NCBI GenBank assembly: GCA_949592205.1
Contig: CATIUR010000005.1
Location: 90,264,777-90,328,776, forward strand
DNA length: 64,000 nt
Direction of reading: 5' to 3'
Source: Helichrysum umbraculigerum
Lineage: Eukaryota; Streptophyta; Magnoliopsida; Asterales; Asteraceae
Shown here: piece after piece, positions 11,367-22,657 of the stretch
Numbering within the stretch: the stretch's first letter is position 1
How the letters are laid out: the number at the start of each line of letters is the position of its first letter
The notes under the pieces: generated by a model
Seen by the model: the letters and a program-made list of their open reading frames with translations, nothing else
Told to the model about the DNA's origin: nothing
Database searches by the model: none
Translations under genes and position numbers: made by a program

Positions 11367-12762
11367 TAATTTTCTCCTAAAACTTTGACCGGTAGATGTG
11401 CAAACATTGATTGGGTAAGATTAAGAGAGGGGGAAAAATTCAACCAATCAGAAAATTAGGTCCAGTTTTAGGTTTACGTAATTAGGTCTATTTATCATTA
11501 CTCTTCTTTAATACGTTATCCCGATACTATATTAGAAGTCAAGATATATGCATAAGTCCACTACATCAATTCGAATTTGTTTTTTCTTTAGCAAAATAGA
11601 ATTTGTTTAAGGGTAAGGTTCTCAGGGGAAAGATGTATTTTGAGCGAAATTAGAGGTAAACGATCCCAGCCATTGATTCTTGTGATCAACGACTCAGATT
11701 CGATGCATCTTAACAACACTGAATTTTATGTAAAATGCAATGTTGTAAATCTAGACCTTTCATCATAGAATTTGATGGCTGAAATCATCGGCCCCTCTGA
11801 TCCCACAACTTTATATAAATATCAACTATGGAGAAATTAAAATACATATTAATTTTATAATTGATATGCGTTGTCAATAGGGTTGTAAATGAGTTGAGCT
11901 TTTATCGAGCAACTCGAGCTCGGCTCGAGCTTAAAAATTAAGCTGAAAATATATATCGAGCTGAGCTCGAGCTTTTATCAAGTTTTTCGAGCCTTATTAA
12001 TATCTATATGTGTATATACATATATATGTAATTTTTTATATGTAAATGATATTATTACTATATTTTGAAATTGTTACATTATTTTACATAGTTTTGACTT
12101 GTTTTTATGATTTATATTAATATTATATATTCGAAATGATTATTATTATTATTATTATTTTTTAAATAAATATAAAAATAAGTTTGAATATTAAAAATTG
12201 TGTTTATATAAAATTTTGAGTTTTCATGCCGAGCTCCAGCCATCTAAACATTTTCGAGCCCGAGCTCAAGCCTGCATCGTATAAGATCGTCGAGTTATCG
12301 AGCCGAGCTCGAACTTACCCTAAATGAGTCGAGTCGAAAGGCAATCGAAAGCCCGTTTACTTTATACATGGAATTTATCCTAGATGACATCATTATCATT
12401 TCTCTTAAAATAGCAAATAAACTAATTTATACTGTTCTCCGCATGTAATAATTTTTATTATTTTAAAATGTATTGGAATTTACATATTTTGTTATTGTAT
12501 GAGGCGAAAAGATTTATGTTGTATATATTTAAGTTTGTAAAAAGCTCTATTGTATATATTAACTTACTATTTTATGTATATAATAACTTATCATAAAAAC
12601 ATGTAGAAAAAACAGCCTAAACATAGAAATATACATTTTTAAAAATTTAAGTACATATAATATGAATTTTTAAAGTTCATCAACAAAATAATAAAAAGTA
12701 TAAAACAGTGATTATCTTTTACATAGCTTATTTTCATTTGCCCCACCCGGTTATATACAAAA
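11367..12762. other. AT-rich intergenic DNA with a decayed hAT-like remnant
   Basis: Mostly AT-rich. At about 11880-12350 the sequence is rich in GAGCTCGAGC-type motifs and begins GGGTTGTAAATGAGTTGAGC, like the ends of the widespread plant hAT MITEs. The right end is too degraded to pair. No gene seen. Confidence 0.45.
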
Positions 12763-12771
12763 GATTAATAA

Positions 12772-14220
12772 GAGAAAATTACAAAAATCGTTCTTATGGT
12801 TTGACCTGAATTGCACATTCAGTCCTTTAATTAATTTATACATAGATGGTCCTTTCTTTTGAAACATGTTACGTAAATAGTCCTTTACACTAACGATTGT
12901 TAAATCTCCGTTAAAATGACCACGTGTGAAGGTTTTTTTTATTCTTTTAAATTTTATATTATTTGAATAGATATAAATTATAAATATTAAAATATGTATA
13001 TATACATTATTAGGTGCACAACATCATTTTCAGCTTTCACATTTCGCTTAGCAAATTCATTGTCAAATTGTTCATCTTCCACATTTATCTTTCACCACTC
13101 AAGGACTCTCCATTACCCATTCATCTTATCTCGTAATGACTTTAGTGGCTACCATCTCTTCTCTTTTGTATCCTTTTCGATGACCCTAGCTTTAAAGTAA
13201 AATGACGTTGAAAAGTGGGAACTAATTAAGTCAAAAATGTATATTTATGTAGGAAAAGATGGTGGTGGATTATAAATTTGAAGTTATAGATATGGGTGTT
13301 AACGAACCGAGCACTTAATGAGCTACTCGAGTTCGAACTCGTTTATCTCGAATTCGAGCATAATACTATTCGAGCCCGAGTCGAGTTCGAACATAAAAAG
13401 ACTGCTCGATTAGTTTCACGAGCCGAGCTTCAAAACAATAAATTCGACTCGGCTCGTTAGGATGAGATGAGCACACTATAAATATTAACATCAAGAATCT
13501 AATTACATACTTATTATTAGTGTTTGATGATAACTAATTAAACTTACACATTTTAAGTTTAATTAAGTGTAAATGTCTTTTACAAACTTTATTTCAACTT
13601 TCATAAAATAGTTACTATACTTTTTAATGAGCTTGTTTAAGCTTATAAACGATTTTATCGAGCTTGAGCTTCTAAACAAACATTTTGAGCTTAAATAACT
13701 AATTTTTTTTTTTTTTGTAAATTGTCATAAACTTAAACGTGTATAGAGCTCGAGCTCGAACACTAAATTATTATCCGAGCCCGAACTCGAATATGGTTTT
13801 AAAAAGTTAATCGAGTTCGAGTCGAACTCGAACATACTTATTTTTTAAACGAGTCGAGTCAAGCATCAGGATATTCGAATTGACTCGGTTCGTCAACAGC
13901 CCTAATTATAGAGGAGAATATGATCAAATTTGATAATAAATAAAATGAGTGAAATGGAAATAATGTTATGTGCACCATATAATATATCTATACATATGCT
14001 AATTTTTATTATTTATATTTTACTCAAAAAATTTAAAGAATTAAACTTTTTACATGCATGGTCCTTTTTAACGGAGATTTAACAATCGTTAGTGTAAAGG
14101 ACTATGTACGTTTCAAGTTTCAAAAGAAAGGATCATCTATGTAATTAAATTAATTAAAAGACTGAATGTGCAATTTAGGTCAAACTATAAGGACGGTTTT
14201 TGTAATTTTCTCTTTCACTC
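12772..14220. mobile_element. Mutator-like non-autonomous element with a nested hAT MITE
   Basis: Long terminal inverted repeats of about 150 bp. The left begins GAGAAAATTACAAAAATCG, the right ends with its inverse, and both contain the CTCCGTTAAAA segment. It is flanked by a perfect 9-bp target duplication, GATTAATAA (12763-12771 and 14221-14229), diagnostic of Mutator-like elements. The arm at the right has a few extra bases (near 14213-14220). No transposase is present; the interior is occupied by a hAT-type element at about 13292-13905. Confidence 0.88.
13292..13905. mobile_element. hAT-type MITE rich in GAGCTCGAG motifs
   Basis: The termini GGGTGTTAACGAACCGAG (left) and the inverse CTCGGTTCGTCAACAGCCCT (right) match the common plant hAT MITE ends. 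Subterminal DNA is packed with CGAGCTCGAG-type palindromes. The flanks share TTATAGA on both sides, consistent with an imperfect 8-bp duplication. Non-coding; nested in the MULE. Confidence 0.75.
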
Positions 14221-14229
14221 GATTAATAA

Positions 14230-15221
14230 ATATACAATTGAAGATATGATAAATGTTGTCCGACAGAGAAAGCATATGTATTGTTGGGTGTTACTTGTAT
14301 TAGATGTCGATTGTTGGTTTGTTTTCGTATTATTTATATTAAATTTTATAATATCATGGATTAAAAATAATACACCATAAGAAAAGTTATCGATTGTTTA
14401 CAGATTAGTTGTTGGTACACATGATGTGTCACCATCAAATTTAATAATGTATGACATGTAGTTTAAACAAGTTGTTGATTATAGTTCAAAGTTGTTATTA
14501 AATAATAAAAAATGATAACGACGGTTCTAAGGGTTAACAATAAGAATTTAAAACACACATTAATACTTGTACCCATACCATAATAAACTTTTATGACCCT
14601 CTCAATTTAATTTGACCTCCATATATATCAACTAAACAACAACCGGTTTATACACGTTATTGACAGCCCTAATGGCTGTCATTAACAATACCCGTAAGTA
14701 AATAGGTCTTTTAAACCATTTTAATTATGTATATTACTCTGATATTCAATTTCATTTTGATGAATTATCTGTATGAAATTAATTTAAAATTATTTATATT
14801 ATAAAAATATGATAACTAACTTATTTGGTAGTTGGTACGTTTGATAATGTAATAATCGTATAAGTCGTCACATCATCTAATATGTCATCGCCACATTATG
14901 TCATCGTCACATCATCAAAAAACCGGTTACAGTTGCAACTAAAAAGACACATATACAAATATACAATACCAACAACCGAAAGTTTCATTCACACAATATA
15001 TATTAAAATAAATGAAGTAAAATAGTAATATTTGTATATTTTTAGAAATTGTGTTATTATAACTAATTTATTACTAATAAATAACAATTAATTCACTTTC
15101 TCAATCGGTAAACATAATTTCACCAACTAGTAAAATAGTTAAATTTCATCATCACGGCTAATCTATAGGAAAGAGGAAAAACGACATAACACTATCAAGT
15201 CACTAATATTTATAGATCTTA
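14230..15221. other. AT-rich intergenic DNA
   Basis: No gene or paired transposon ends recognised. The 70-codon frame starting at 14168 begins inside the MULE arm and is not credible as a gene. Confidence 0.5.
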
Positions 15222-15260
15222 ATTTACGTCGCATTGCGTCGGGTTATTTTTTTGCTAGTG
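15222..15260 (-). mobile_element. Solo terminus of a CACTA (En/Spm-type) transposon
   Basis: Read on the minus strand, the segment starts CACTAGCAAAAAAATAACC and continues with GACGCAATGCGACGTAAAT. CACTA is the defining terminal pentamer, and GC-rich subterminal repeats are typical of this superfamily. No partner end was found, so it is a fragment. Its ACGTCGCA motif matches the arrays in the LTR elements of this window. Confidence 0.55.
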
Positions 15261-16455
15261 TTTAATAGATGGACGATAGTGTAAGATTTGACTTGGGTAT
15301 ATGCGTGGGTTTAATTTGTGTAAGGCTTATAATTTATAATTAAGTCACTTGAGGGTCCGTTTGTTTTTTTCTCATTAAGTTCTGAACTGTTAATGTGTCT
15401 GTGTGTAATATATAATGTCTGTTACGAATAAGTCGTATATAAATAATAAACATTTGTTTAATGTGCTGAATAATCAACCGAATAACTAAAAATTATCACC
15501 CCTCTACATTAGGTAGTTGAATGACAGTTATGTCAATTGTTAACAAAGGACTGAATTGTGAAAAGTTTTAGTCAAATTAATGCAATGAATGAATGTTATA
15601 CTATAAAGAATTTATGTTACACATAAAAAAAATTACCGATATATTTCCGTTTAAACTTTCTAATCCATCCCGACTCTCTCATCCTTCCCAAAGAGATAAC
15701 AATCACCATCTTCGTAATTCACTAATGTTAATTAACTTCACCCCCTAAGAAAGATAGAATTTGCCAACTATATCATTATAAGAATTATGATTGATAATCA
15801 AATTTTCATAAGAGTATGGGAGGTAGTAAAGTGATAAATTCTCTTATAAATTTTGAATTTTTTAATGATAACTTTAATAGCTATGTTTAACAAGACATTT
15901 TGTGCATAAACAGTTGTACATTGTGGTGTGTGGGGTGGTTATTAAAAATTTAGTGGGGGTGGTTATCATCATCGTACAACAAAATAATGCGTGTCCGAAT
16001 ATCTTAAATATAGCCCTTGGCACTGTCATTAGAAAAACCATAAATTTTTAATACTGAGGTTAACACCGATCACATTTTCGAGAGAGTGGTTCATTGCTAA
16101 ACTTGATGTGGAAAGAAACCCACAAAATCTTTATGAACCAATAAAATCGAAGTAAAAATAAAAAATTCAAGCCTTTATCCCGGCGTTTGTGTCTTAACAT
16201 TGGTCTTTATTTACACCCAAAGGGGGTAAGGTTGATGGCGTTAAAAACGAAAAACGTCACCTTTAGAGCCCCACTCCACATGCTCTATGATATTTCACGA
16301 GTTTAGAAAGGGAAGATATGAATTTCTTCCTTAAAATTATTGAAGCTATATTAATATGATACAATTTTTTTCTGAAACATCATTATGATATATATACTTT
16401 TTAAGATGTTATTATATGCTGCAAAATCATAATATACTTGTTAGAGTAAGGTTCA
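15261..16455. other. AT-rich intergenic DNA
   Basis: Nothing recognised: no long reading frame, no terminal repeats, no RNA gene. Confidence 0.5.
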
Positions 16456-17385
16456 AATGAGTTCATGAATTTTGAGTGAGACTAAGGGAACCAATGATAT
16501 CATGACACATGTACAAAGAGAATGTTCCATACTACAAAACCCATTTACCCCAAACATCAATTATCTCACAAACGACAAATTGAAAAATCATGAAACTTGC
16601 ACCATATTTTTCAGCGTTTTATCCTCTTCGATTTGCCGTCCCTCAAGGCATACTTTCGATAAAAAAAAATTTCGGTTTTTTTGTGGGTTTTATAAATTAG
16701 TAACACATGTGTTAGTGATTGATTGTACATTTTATTTACGGTTATGGTTAGGGTTTAGGGTTAGGATTTAGCAGGGTTCATGGTTTAGGGTTTAGATTTT
16801 ATGTTTTAGTAGGGTTTAGGGTTTAGTATGATTTAGGGTTTAGAGTTTTATAAAGCGTTTAGGGTTTAGGGTTTGGGGTTTAGGGGTTGAGGTTTAGGGT
16901 TTAGGGTTTGGGTTTTGGGTTTTGGGTTTCGGGGTTTCGGGGAGAAACCCCAAAACCCAAACCCTAAACCCTAACTCCTAAACCCCAAACCCTAAACCCT
17001 AAACGCTTTATATAACTCTAAACCCTAATAAACCCTAAACCCTAATAAACCCTACTAATTTCTAAACCCTAATCCTTAAACCCTAATCCCTAAACCCTAT
17101 ACTTAAATTAAATGTTTAACCAAATATTAACACATGTGTTAGCAATTAGTAAAACCCACCAAAAAACGTGAAAAAAAAATTCGTCGAAAGTATGCCTTAA
17201 TGGACGGCAAATCGAAGAGGATTAAATGCTAAATCTAATGGTGCAATTTTCACAATTTTTCGATTTGTCGTTTGTGAGATATTCAAGTTAGGGGGTAAAT
17301 TTGTTTTTTACATGTGGGTATTCTCTTTGTACACATGGCACACTCCTATTGGTACTTCCATACTTTACAAAAATCATGTACTTTC
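16456..17385. mobile_element. Long-inverted-repeat element with telomere-like core
   Basis: Arms of about 250-280 bp are inverted copies. Both hold ATCTCACAAACGACAAATTG-like sequence, the CGATTTGCCGTCC segment and ACACATGTGTTAG. The centre (about 16738-17105) is degenerate TTTAGGG repeats on one strand switching to CCCTAAA on the other, making a giant palindrome. A related element with the same arm motifs lies at 21720-22178. No transposase or clear target duplication. Frame 16472-16771 lies in the arm and is not a gene. Confidence 0.75.
16738..17105. repeat. Palindromic interstitial telomere-like repeats
   Basis: Irregular GGGTTTAGGGTTTAG runs up to about 16935 meet inverted AAACCCTAAACCC runs. 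Units are degenerate and interrupted, unlike a true telomere, and the strand switch lies at the centre of the host element. Confidence 0.85.
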
Positions 17386-17617
17386 TTGATCTTTTTTCTA
17401 GGATACTATAATGAAATGCTTTGACAATATATGATATAAAAAAAAACTCGTTGGGAACATCGTGTGAACTAATTAATTAAGATTAGAGATCATAGGGGAA
17501 GGGGTCATATGAGGAGAAGGAGGAGAAGTTTTATTTGTGGCCATTGGATGATCTTTTGGGTTGGATCAATGGTTAAAAGGGGTGATAATTTTGTAATTAC
17601 TTTAAAAAATAAGGGTA

Positions 17618-18054
17618 TCTCTTTTAATATATAAAAGAAACCTCTAATTAAGTAGTCATTCCATAAATAACTATTTTAAATTAATCTTGACCTTCCATTA
17701 ATTAAGGGTAATTATTTATAACCCTTAGATTATCCTCCTAATTTTGTCTACCTAAATAGTAAAGTCAACCCTACACAAATGACAATATTACCCTTCAAAT
17801 TTAAAACTAATTACTCTTAATTAGCTTAACTATTATCTCTTTTAATACATAAAAGAAACCTCTAATTAAGTAGTCATTCCATAAATAACTATTTTAAATT
17901 AATCTTGATCTTCCATTAATTAAGGGTATCTATTTATAACCCTTAGATTATCCTCCTAATTTTGTCTACCTAAATAGTAAAGTCAACCCTACACAAATGA
18001 CAATATTACCCTTCAAATTTAAAACTAATTACTCTTAATTAGCTTAACTATTAT
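17618..18054 (+). repeat. 218-bp tandem duplication at the Helitron 5' end
   Basis: Two head-to-tail copies starting at 17618 and 17836 are nearly identical; for example both contain AAGTAGTCATTCCATAAATA. Each copy begins with the Helitron 5' terminus, so there are two potential start points. Confidence 0.9.
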
Positions 18055-18204
18055 TATGTAATTAAAAGAGATTTAAATAAAAATAAACATTATACTAAAT
18101 ATACTTAAAAAAAATTACTCCTACATTTTTTTATAGTGTTATATTAAATCATTATTCCCTTAATTCTCTATTCCTTATTCTTTATTATATTTCGAATAAA
18201 AAAT

Positions 18205-19045
18205 AGTGTTATTTATAATAGGTTGAAATCAAAAGTAAAAAATAATTTTGAGACATTCCAAAATGAAATCCTGGACATTTAAAATGGGACGGGGGGAGTA
18301 ATTAAATGTGCTTATGTAATATTCTAAACAAATAATTATCATTGATCAATATCTGATTGTTAATTGAAATGTAGGTAAATATTTTTTACGTTTAAAAAAG
18401 ATGTATGTGTATTATTAAGAGAGATATAACTAAACGAGCTTTAAATAAACATAAATATTATACTACATACTAAAATAATAATTATATATTATATATAAAC
18501 CGTCATGTTCATGCTCAATTTTTACACCTACATTTTTATATAGTCATAAAGTTTTATTAAATCATCATTCCCTTAATCCTCTATTCCTTATTCTTTATTA
18601 TATTTGGAATAAAAAATAGTTATATTAGGATTTAAATATACAATATACACTACAATTCATCTTAATTTGATTTTGACGAACAATTCACCTTTATCTGCTA
18701 CATGTTCAGTTTTATTAAATATTAATATTAATGACTAATTCATATCACTTTATCACTTCAAATTCATAATATAATATATCTTAAATTTAACTTAAAAGTT
18801 TACATTACCTTAACAATTTCACACTCATACTAAATGTGTATAATAATAATACACATACATCTTTCTAGATGTACAAAATATTTAATTACATTCAATTAAT
18901 AATCAGATATTGATCAATGATAATTATTTGTTTTAGCGGATCTCCCTCCGTCCCATTTAATTTGTCCAAGATTTCATTTTGAGATGTCTCAAAATTATTT
19001 TTCAATTTTGATTTCAACAAATCATAACAGTTTTAGTGGGTAGAC
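18205..19045. repeat. Inverted repeat with MITE ends inside the Helitron
   Basis: A segment ending TGGGACGGGGGGAGTA (about 18300) plus the following 110 bp is mirrored at about 18835-19045, where a short mariner-type MITE (18951-19094, ends CTCCCTCCGTCCCATTTA and ATTGGGATGTAGGGAG) sits. Direct repeats of about 70 bp (near 18140 and 18565) also occur. Non-coding. Confidence 0.65.
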
Positions 19046-19439
19046 AATTAAATCATATTGGTTGACACAATAAAAAAGATTGGGATGTAGGGAGTGTTAC
19101 TTTTTTTTTAAATAGATGCTGACGTTAGTATTTACAATAAAGTCAATTGAGTCTATATATATATATATATATATACTGCCATTAAAATACTCTAGACCGA
19201 ACCCACCATTAAAATAATGAAACATTTTTATTTTTAAATCATTGTAATAGACGAAGGCGCAAACAATAACCAAGATAATTAAGACTTTATATTTTTATTC
19301 TTTTCTAATTGTCTTTAAGGATCATTTAGTTAACGATTATTCTATTTGCTTTCCTGACTATATATTTAACTATTTGTTGATTTGCAATATGGTATAACAT
19401 CTTCATTACTTTTCAGCTTGATTTAAGTACCCATGTTAT

Positions 19440-19565
<126 letters not shown>

Positions 19566-20039
19566 TATGTTATAGCCCGCAAATTTTGCGGGTTATAAAC
19601 TAGTTAGTTAACAAAAAAAAAAACATAACATTAATTTTCACTCCACACCCCTCCACTATTTAGACTTTTTTATTTTAACCCTTTGACTTTATTTTCTTCT
19701 CTCTCCTACCTTATTCTTCCTCCAACCCCACCTACCACCACCCACCACTTGCTGCCACCACCTGACTGCCGCCAACCGTCGCCGGTCGCCGCCGGATTTC
19801 GGCCGCTGGAAAAAAAAAATTCAAAATTTTTTTTTTTCAAAATAAAATTTTTTCAAAAAATTTTTTTTTCAAAATTTTTTTTTTCAAATTTTTTTTCCCA
19901 TAAATCTTTTATTAGATATAGTATTCCTTTTCCTACCGCATTTTTAATAAAACTATACGTTTTTTTCACTGCATTTTGTATATTATTGTTAATTAACTAA
20001 AAATTTTATATATTTTACCGCATCTTCTATAACCGACGT

Positions 20040-20830
20040 CAACAAAATACCGTACAAATGGATAATATATATAATCTAAAATGCAGTAATAAGAGAACAA
20101 TATGTCCTAAATGATGTATATGCAAAATGCAATAAAAACAACAATATGTATTATACTTTAATACAAAATGCAATACAAATAGATAATATGTAAAATACAA
20201 AATGCAGTACAAATAGATAATATGTAAAATACAAAATGCAGTACAAATCGATAATATGTAAAATACAAAATGCAGTGAATAACAAACAATATATAATAAA
20301 TGAAATATATGAAAAATGCAGAAAAAATAACAAAATGCAGTGAAAATAACAAAATGCAGTACAAATAGATTATGTATAATATAAAATGCAGTGAAAATAA
20401 CAAAATGCAGTAAAAAAAACAAAATGCGGTACAAATAGATTATATATAATATAAAATGCAGTAAAACGAATAATGTGTACTAAATAAATATATGTAAAAT
20501 GCAGTAAAAACAGTAGTATGTATTATACTTTCATACAAAATGCAGTAAAAATGGATCATATGTATAATATAAAATGCAGTAAAAAATAAACAATATGTAA
20601 TATATGAAATATATGCAAAATGCAGTGAATAATAATAAAATGCAGTGTAATTTTAACAAAATGCAGTAAAACATATATTATGTATAACTTAAAATGCAGT
20701 AAAAAACAAATAATATATATAAGATTGAGGTGTATAAATAAAATGCAGTAAAAACGAACAATATCTACTAAACATATATACAAAATGCAATAAAAATAAT
20801 AAAATGCAGTACAAAGTGATAATATGTAAA
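20040..20830. repeat. Degenerate AAAATGCAGT array
   Basis: The decamer AAAATGCAGT recurs about 25 times with spacers of about 10-60 bp, often followed by a run such as AAAAAC or ACAAATAGATAAT. Because the motif lacks stops on the minus strand it produces low-complexity frames (for example 20039-20434) rich in Leu, Ile, Tyr and Phe, which I do not regard as genes. It fills the interior of the foldback element. Confidence 0.85.
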
Positions 20831-21096
20831 AAAAATTGGAAAAAAAAATTATGAATTTTTTTTTTTAAATTTAAAAAAAAAAAAAAAATTTCCGACGACC
20901 GGTAACGGCGGCGGCGGGTGGCAGCAGCTAGTGGTGGGTGGTGGAGGGGAGGGGTGGGTAGGAAGAAAGTAGGAGGGAGTAGTGTACACTATTAAAAATG
21001 TGGAGGGGGTAAAAATGAAAATTTGAAATTTCTTCTCCTCCTTCTCCTCAAATAATACCTTCTCCTCTGAACCTTACCCATTAATTAATTAAAAGT

Positions 21097-21719
21097 TCGT
21101 TGGAGGAGAAAATGACCAGATATGAATAAATTGGCATGATTAGGTTAAGAGAATACTACATTAACAAGTAAATTGTAAGTTAACAGCAAAGCAAATCTAT
21201 GACCTTTCTTAAAAACATGTGTACCATGTTGTTCGTAAAAATTTTGTAGTAGCACATATATATAGCTTTAACCCTGATATTAATTAATATATATTATGAT
21301 ACAACTGTTTTACAACGGCCAATAAACATATGTCACACCACTCTCCTTCTCTCTCGACTCGCCATTGTATCGACTGTTGAGAAAACTATAGAATGTCACT
21401 ACTTGCACGGTGCCTTACTTATATGCAAGTATCTACACTTGCATATACATTTATACATGCATATATTCTAGTATCCTACTCTATACGTGATAACGTGTTA
21501 ACTTCAAATGAGTAAGTAGTACCTGCATACCGTGGTGGGGAATCATAGGAAGGAGGAAGGAGGCGATGATAATGTTACATCAATAAGAAATGTTTTTAAG
21601 TACAATAGTACTTTTAATGGTTTGTAACATAATGTGAAAGTTCCTAGCTAAAAGTCCCAACTTTCATAAATGTTTTTAAGTACAGTAGTACGTTTAATGG
21701 TTTGTAGAGTGAGGTTGAA
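21097..21719. other. Intergenic DNA with a short direct repeat
   Basis: No gene seen. A segment of about 40 bp containing TTTTTAAGTACA occurs twice (about 21590 and 21670). Confidence 0.5.
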
Positions 21720-22178
21720 ATGAGAATGGAAAAATCAATAAGAATGTGTCACGTGTCATAAAATCTATTTCCTCACGTTTTTTAAAATCAAATATCTCAC
21801 AAACGGTAAGTCGAAAAATTATAAAAATTACACCATAAAAATCAACATTTTTTTCTCTTCGATTTGTCATCTCACAAGGTATACTTTCGACGACTTTTTT
21901 TTTTGGTTGTACGAAAATAGTAACACATATGTTACTAGCTGGTATCACATGTATTACTATGGTTTGTAGAGTGAGTGAGTTACACTCGTTTTCAAAACCC
22001 ACTAAAAGATGAAGAAAAAAAGTTCGTCGAAAGTATACCTTGTCACATCTCTAATCGAAAATAATAAAAAACTTATTTTATGGCGCAATTTTTGTGATTT
22101 TTCGACTTACCGTTCGAGAGATATTTAATTTTAGTAACACGTGACACATTCCTATTGATTCATTCGTTTTCGCAGAAA
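21720..22178. mobile_element. Second long-inverted-repeat element, related to the one at 16.5 kb
   Basis: Arms of about 200 bp are inverted copies: AATCAATAAGAATGTGTCAC on the left, with the inverse at the right end, and the ATCTCACAAACGGTAAGTCG segment mirrored at about 22100. The arms share motifs with the 16456-17385 element, but the core is only about 60 bp with no telomere-like repeats. No target duplication defined. Confidence 0.65.
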
Positions 22179-22657
22179 GTTGTTATATTCATTTGAAACT
22201 TACTGATGGTTTGTAGTATTGATGATAAACTATAATAGATAAATATAGATATAGGTATAATAAATTACACATATTATGATATATTAGATGTAGATTAGAT
22301 ATAGATATATATTATATATTTCTATATACTCCGTATTATATAATTATATATTATTATATTTTAAATATAAAAAATTAAGTTATGCATTTATTACTCCGTA
22401 TATGACGAAGTATTATTAATGTATTTATTTTTATTATTCTATGGAGTAAATATATATACATATCTTATCGCTTTTTCCCGTGAAACCCGCTTTTTGGTCT
22501 TATAAATTCTTTTTCTTTCATTTCATTTGCCAAACTTGTTTGACATATAATAAACCTCCCCTTTTTTCCTGCCTGAAAACATTCAAGATTAAACTCAAAA
22601 ACCTCAAATGCTATGAGAATTCAAAAATTCAAAAGAATAATACTCCAGTAAACAAAA
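22179..22657 (+). promoter_or_regulatory. Upstream region and 5' UTR of the CIPK8 gene
   Basis: Very AT-rich. A pyrimidine-rich stretch near 22500-22570 resembles a plant leader. I cannot assign a TATA box or start site with certainty. Confidence 0.35.

Noticed and set aside
16738..17105. A true telomere or chromosome-fusion site
   Set aside because: Repeats are degenerate, short and enclosed by transposon-like inverted arms that occur elsewhere without them.
20039..20783. Minus-strand frames rich in Leu, Tyr, Ile and Phe
   Set aside because: By-product of AAAATGCAGT repeats and AT-rich DNA; no conserved domain.
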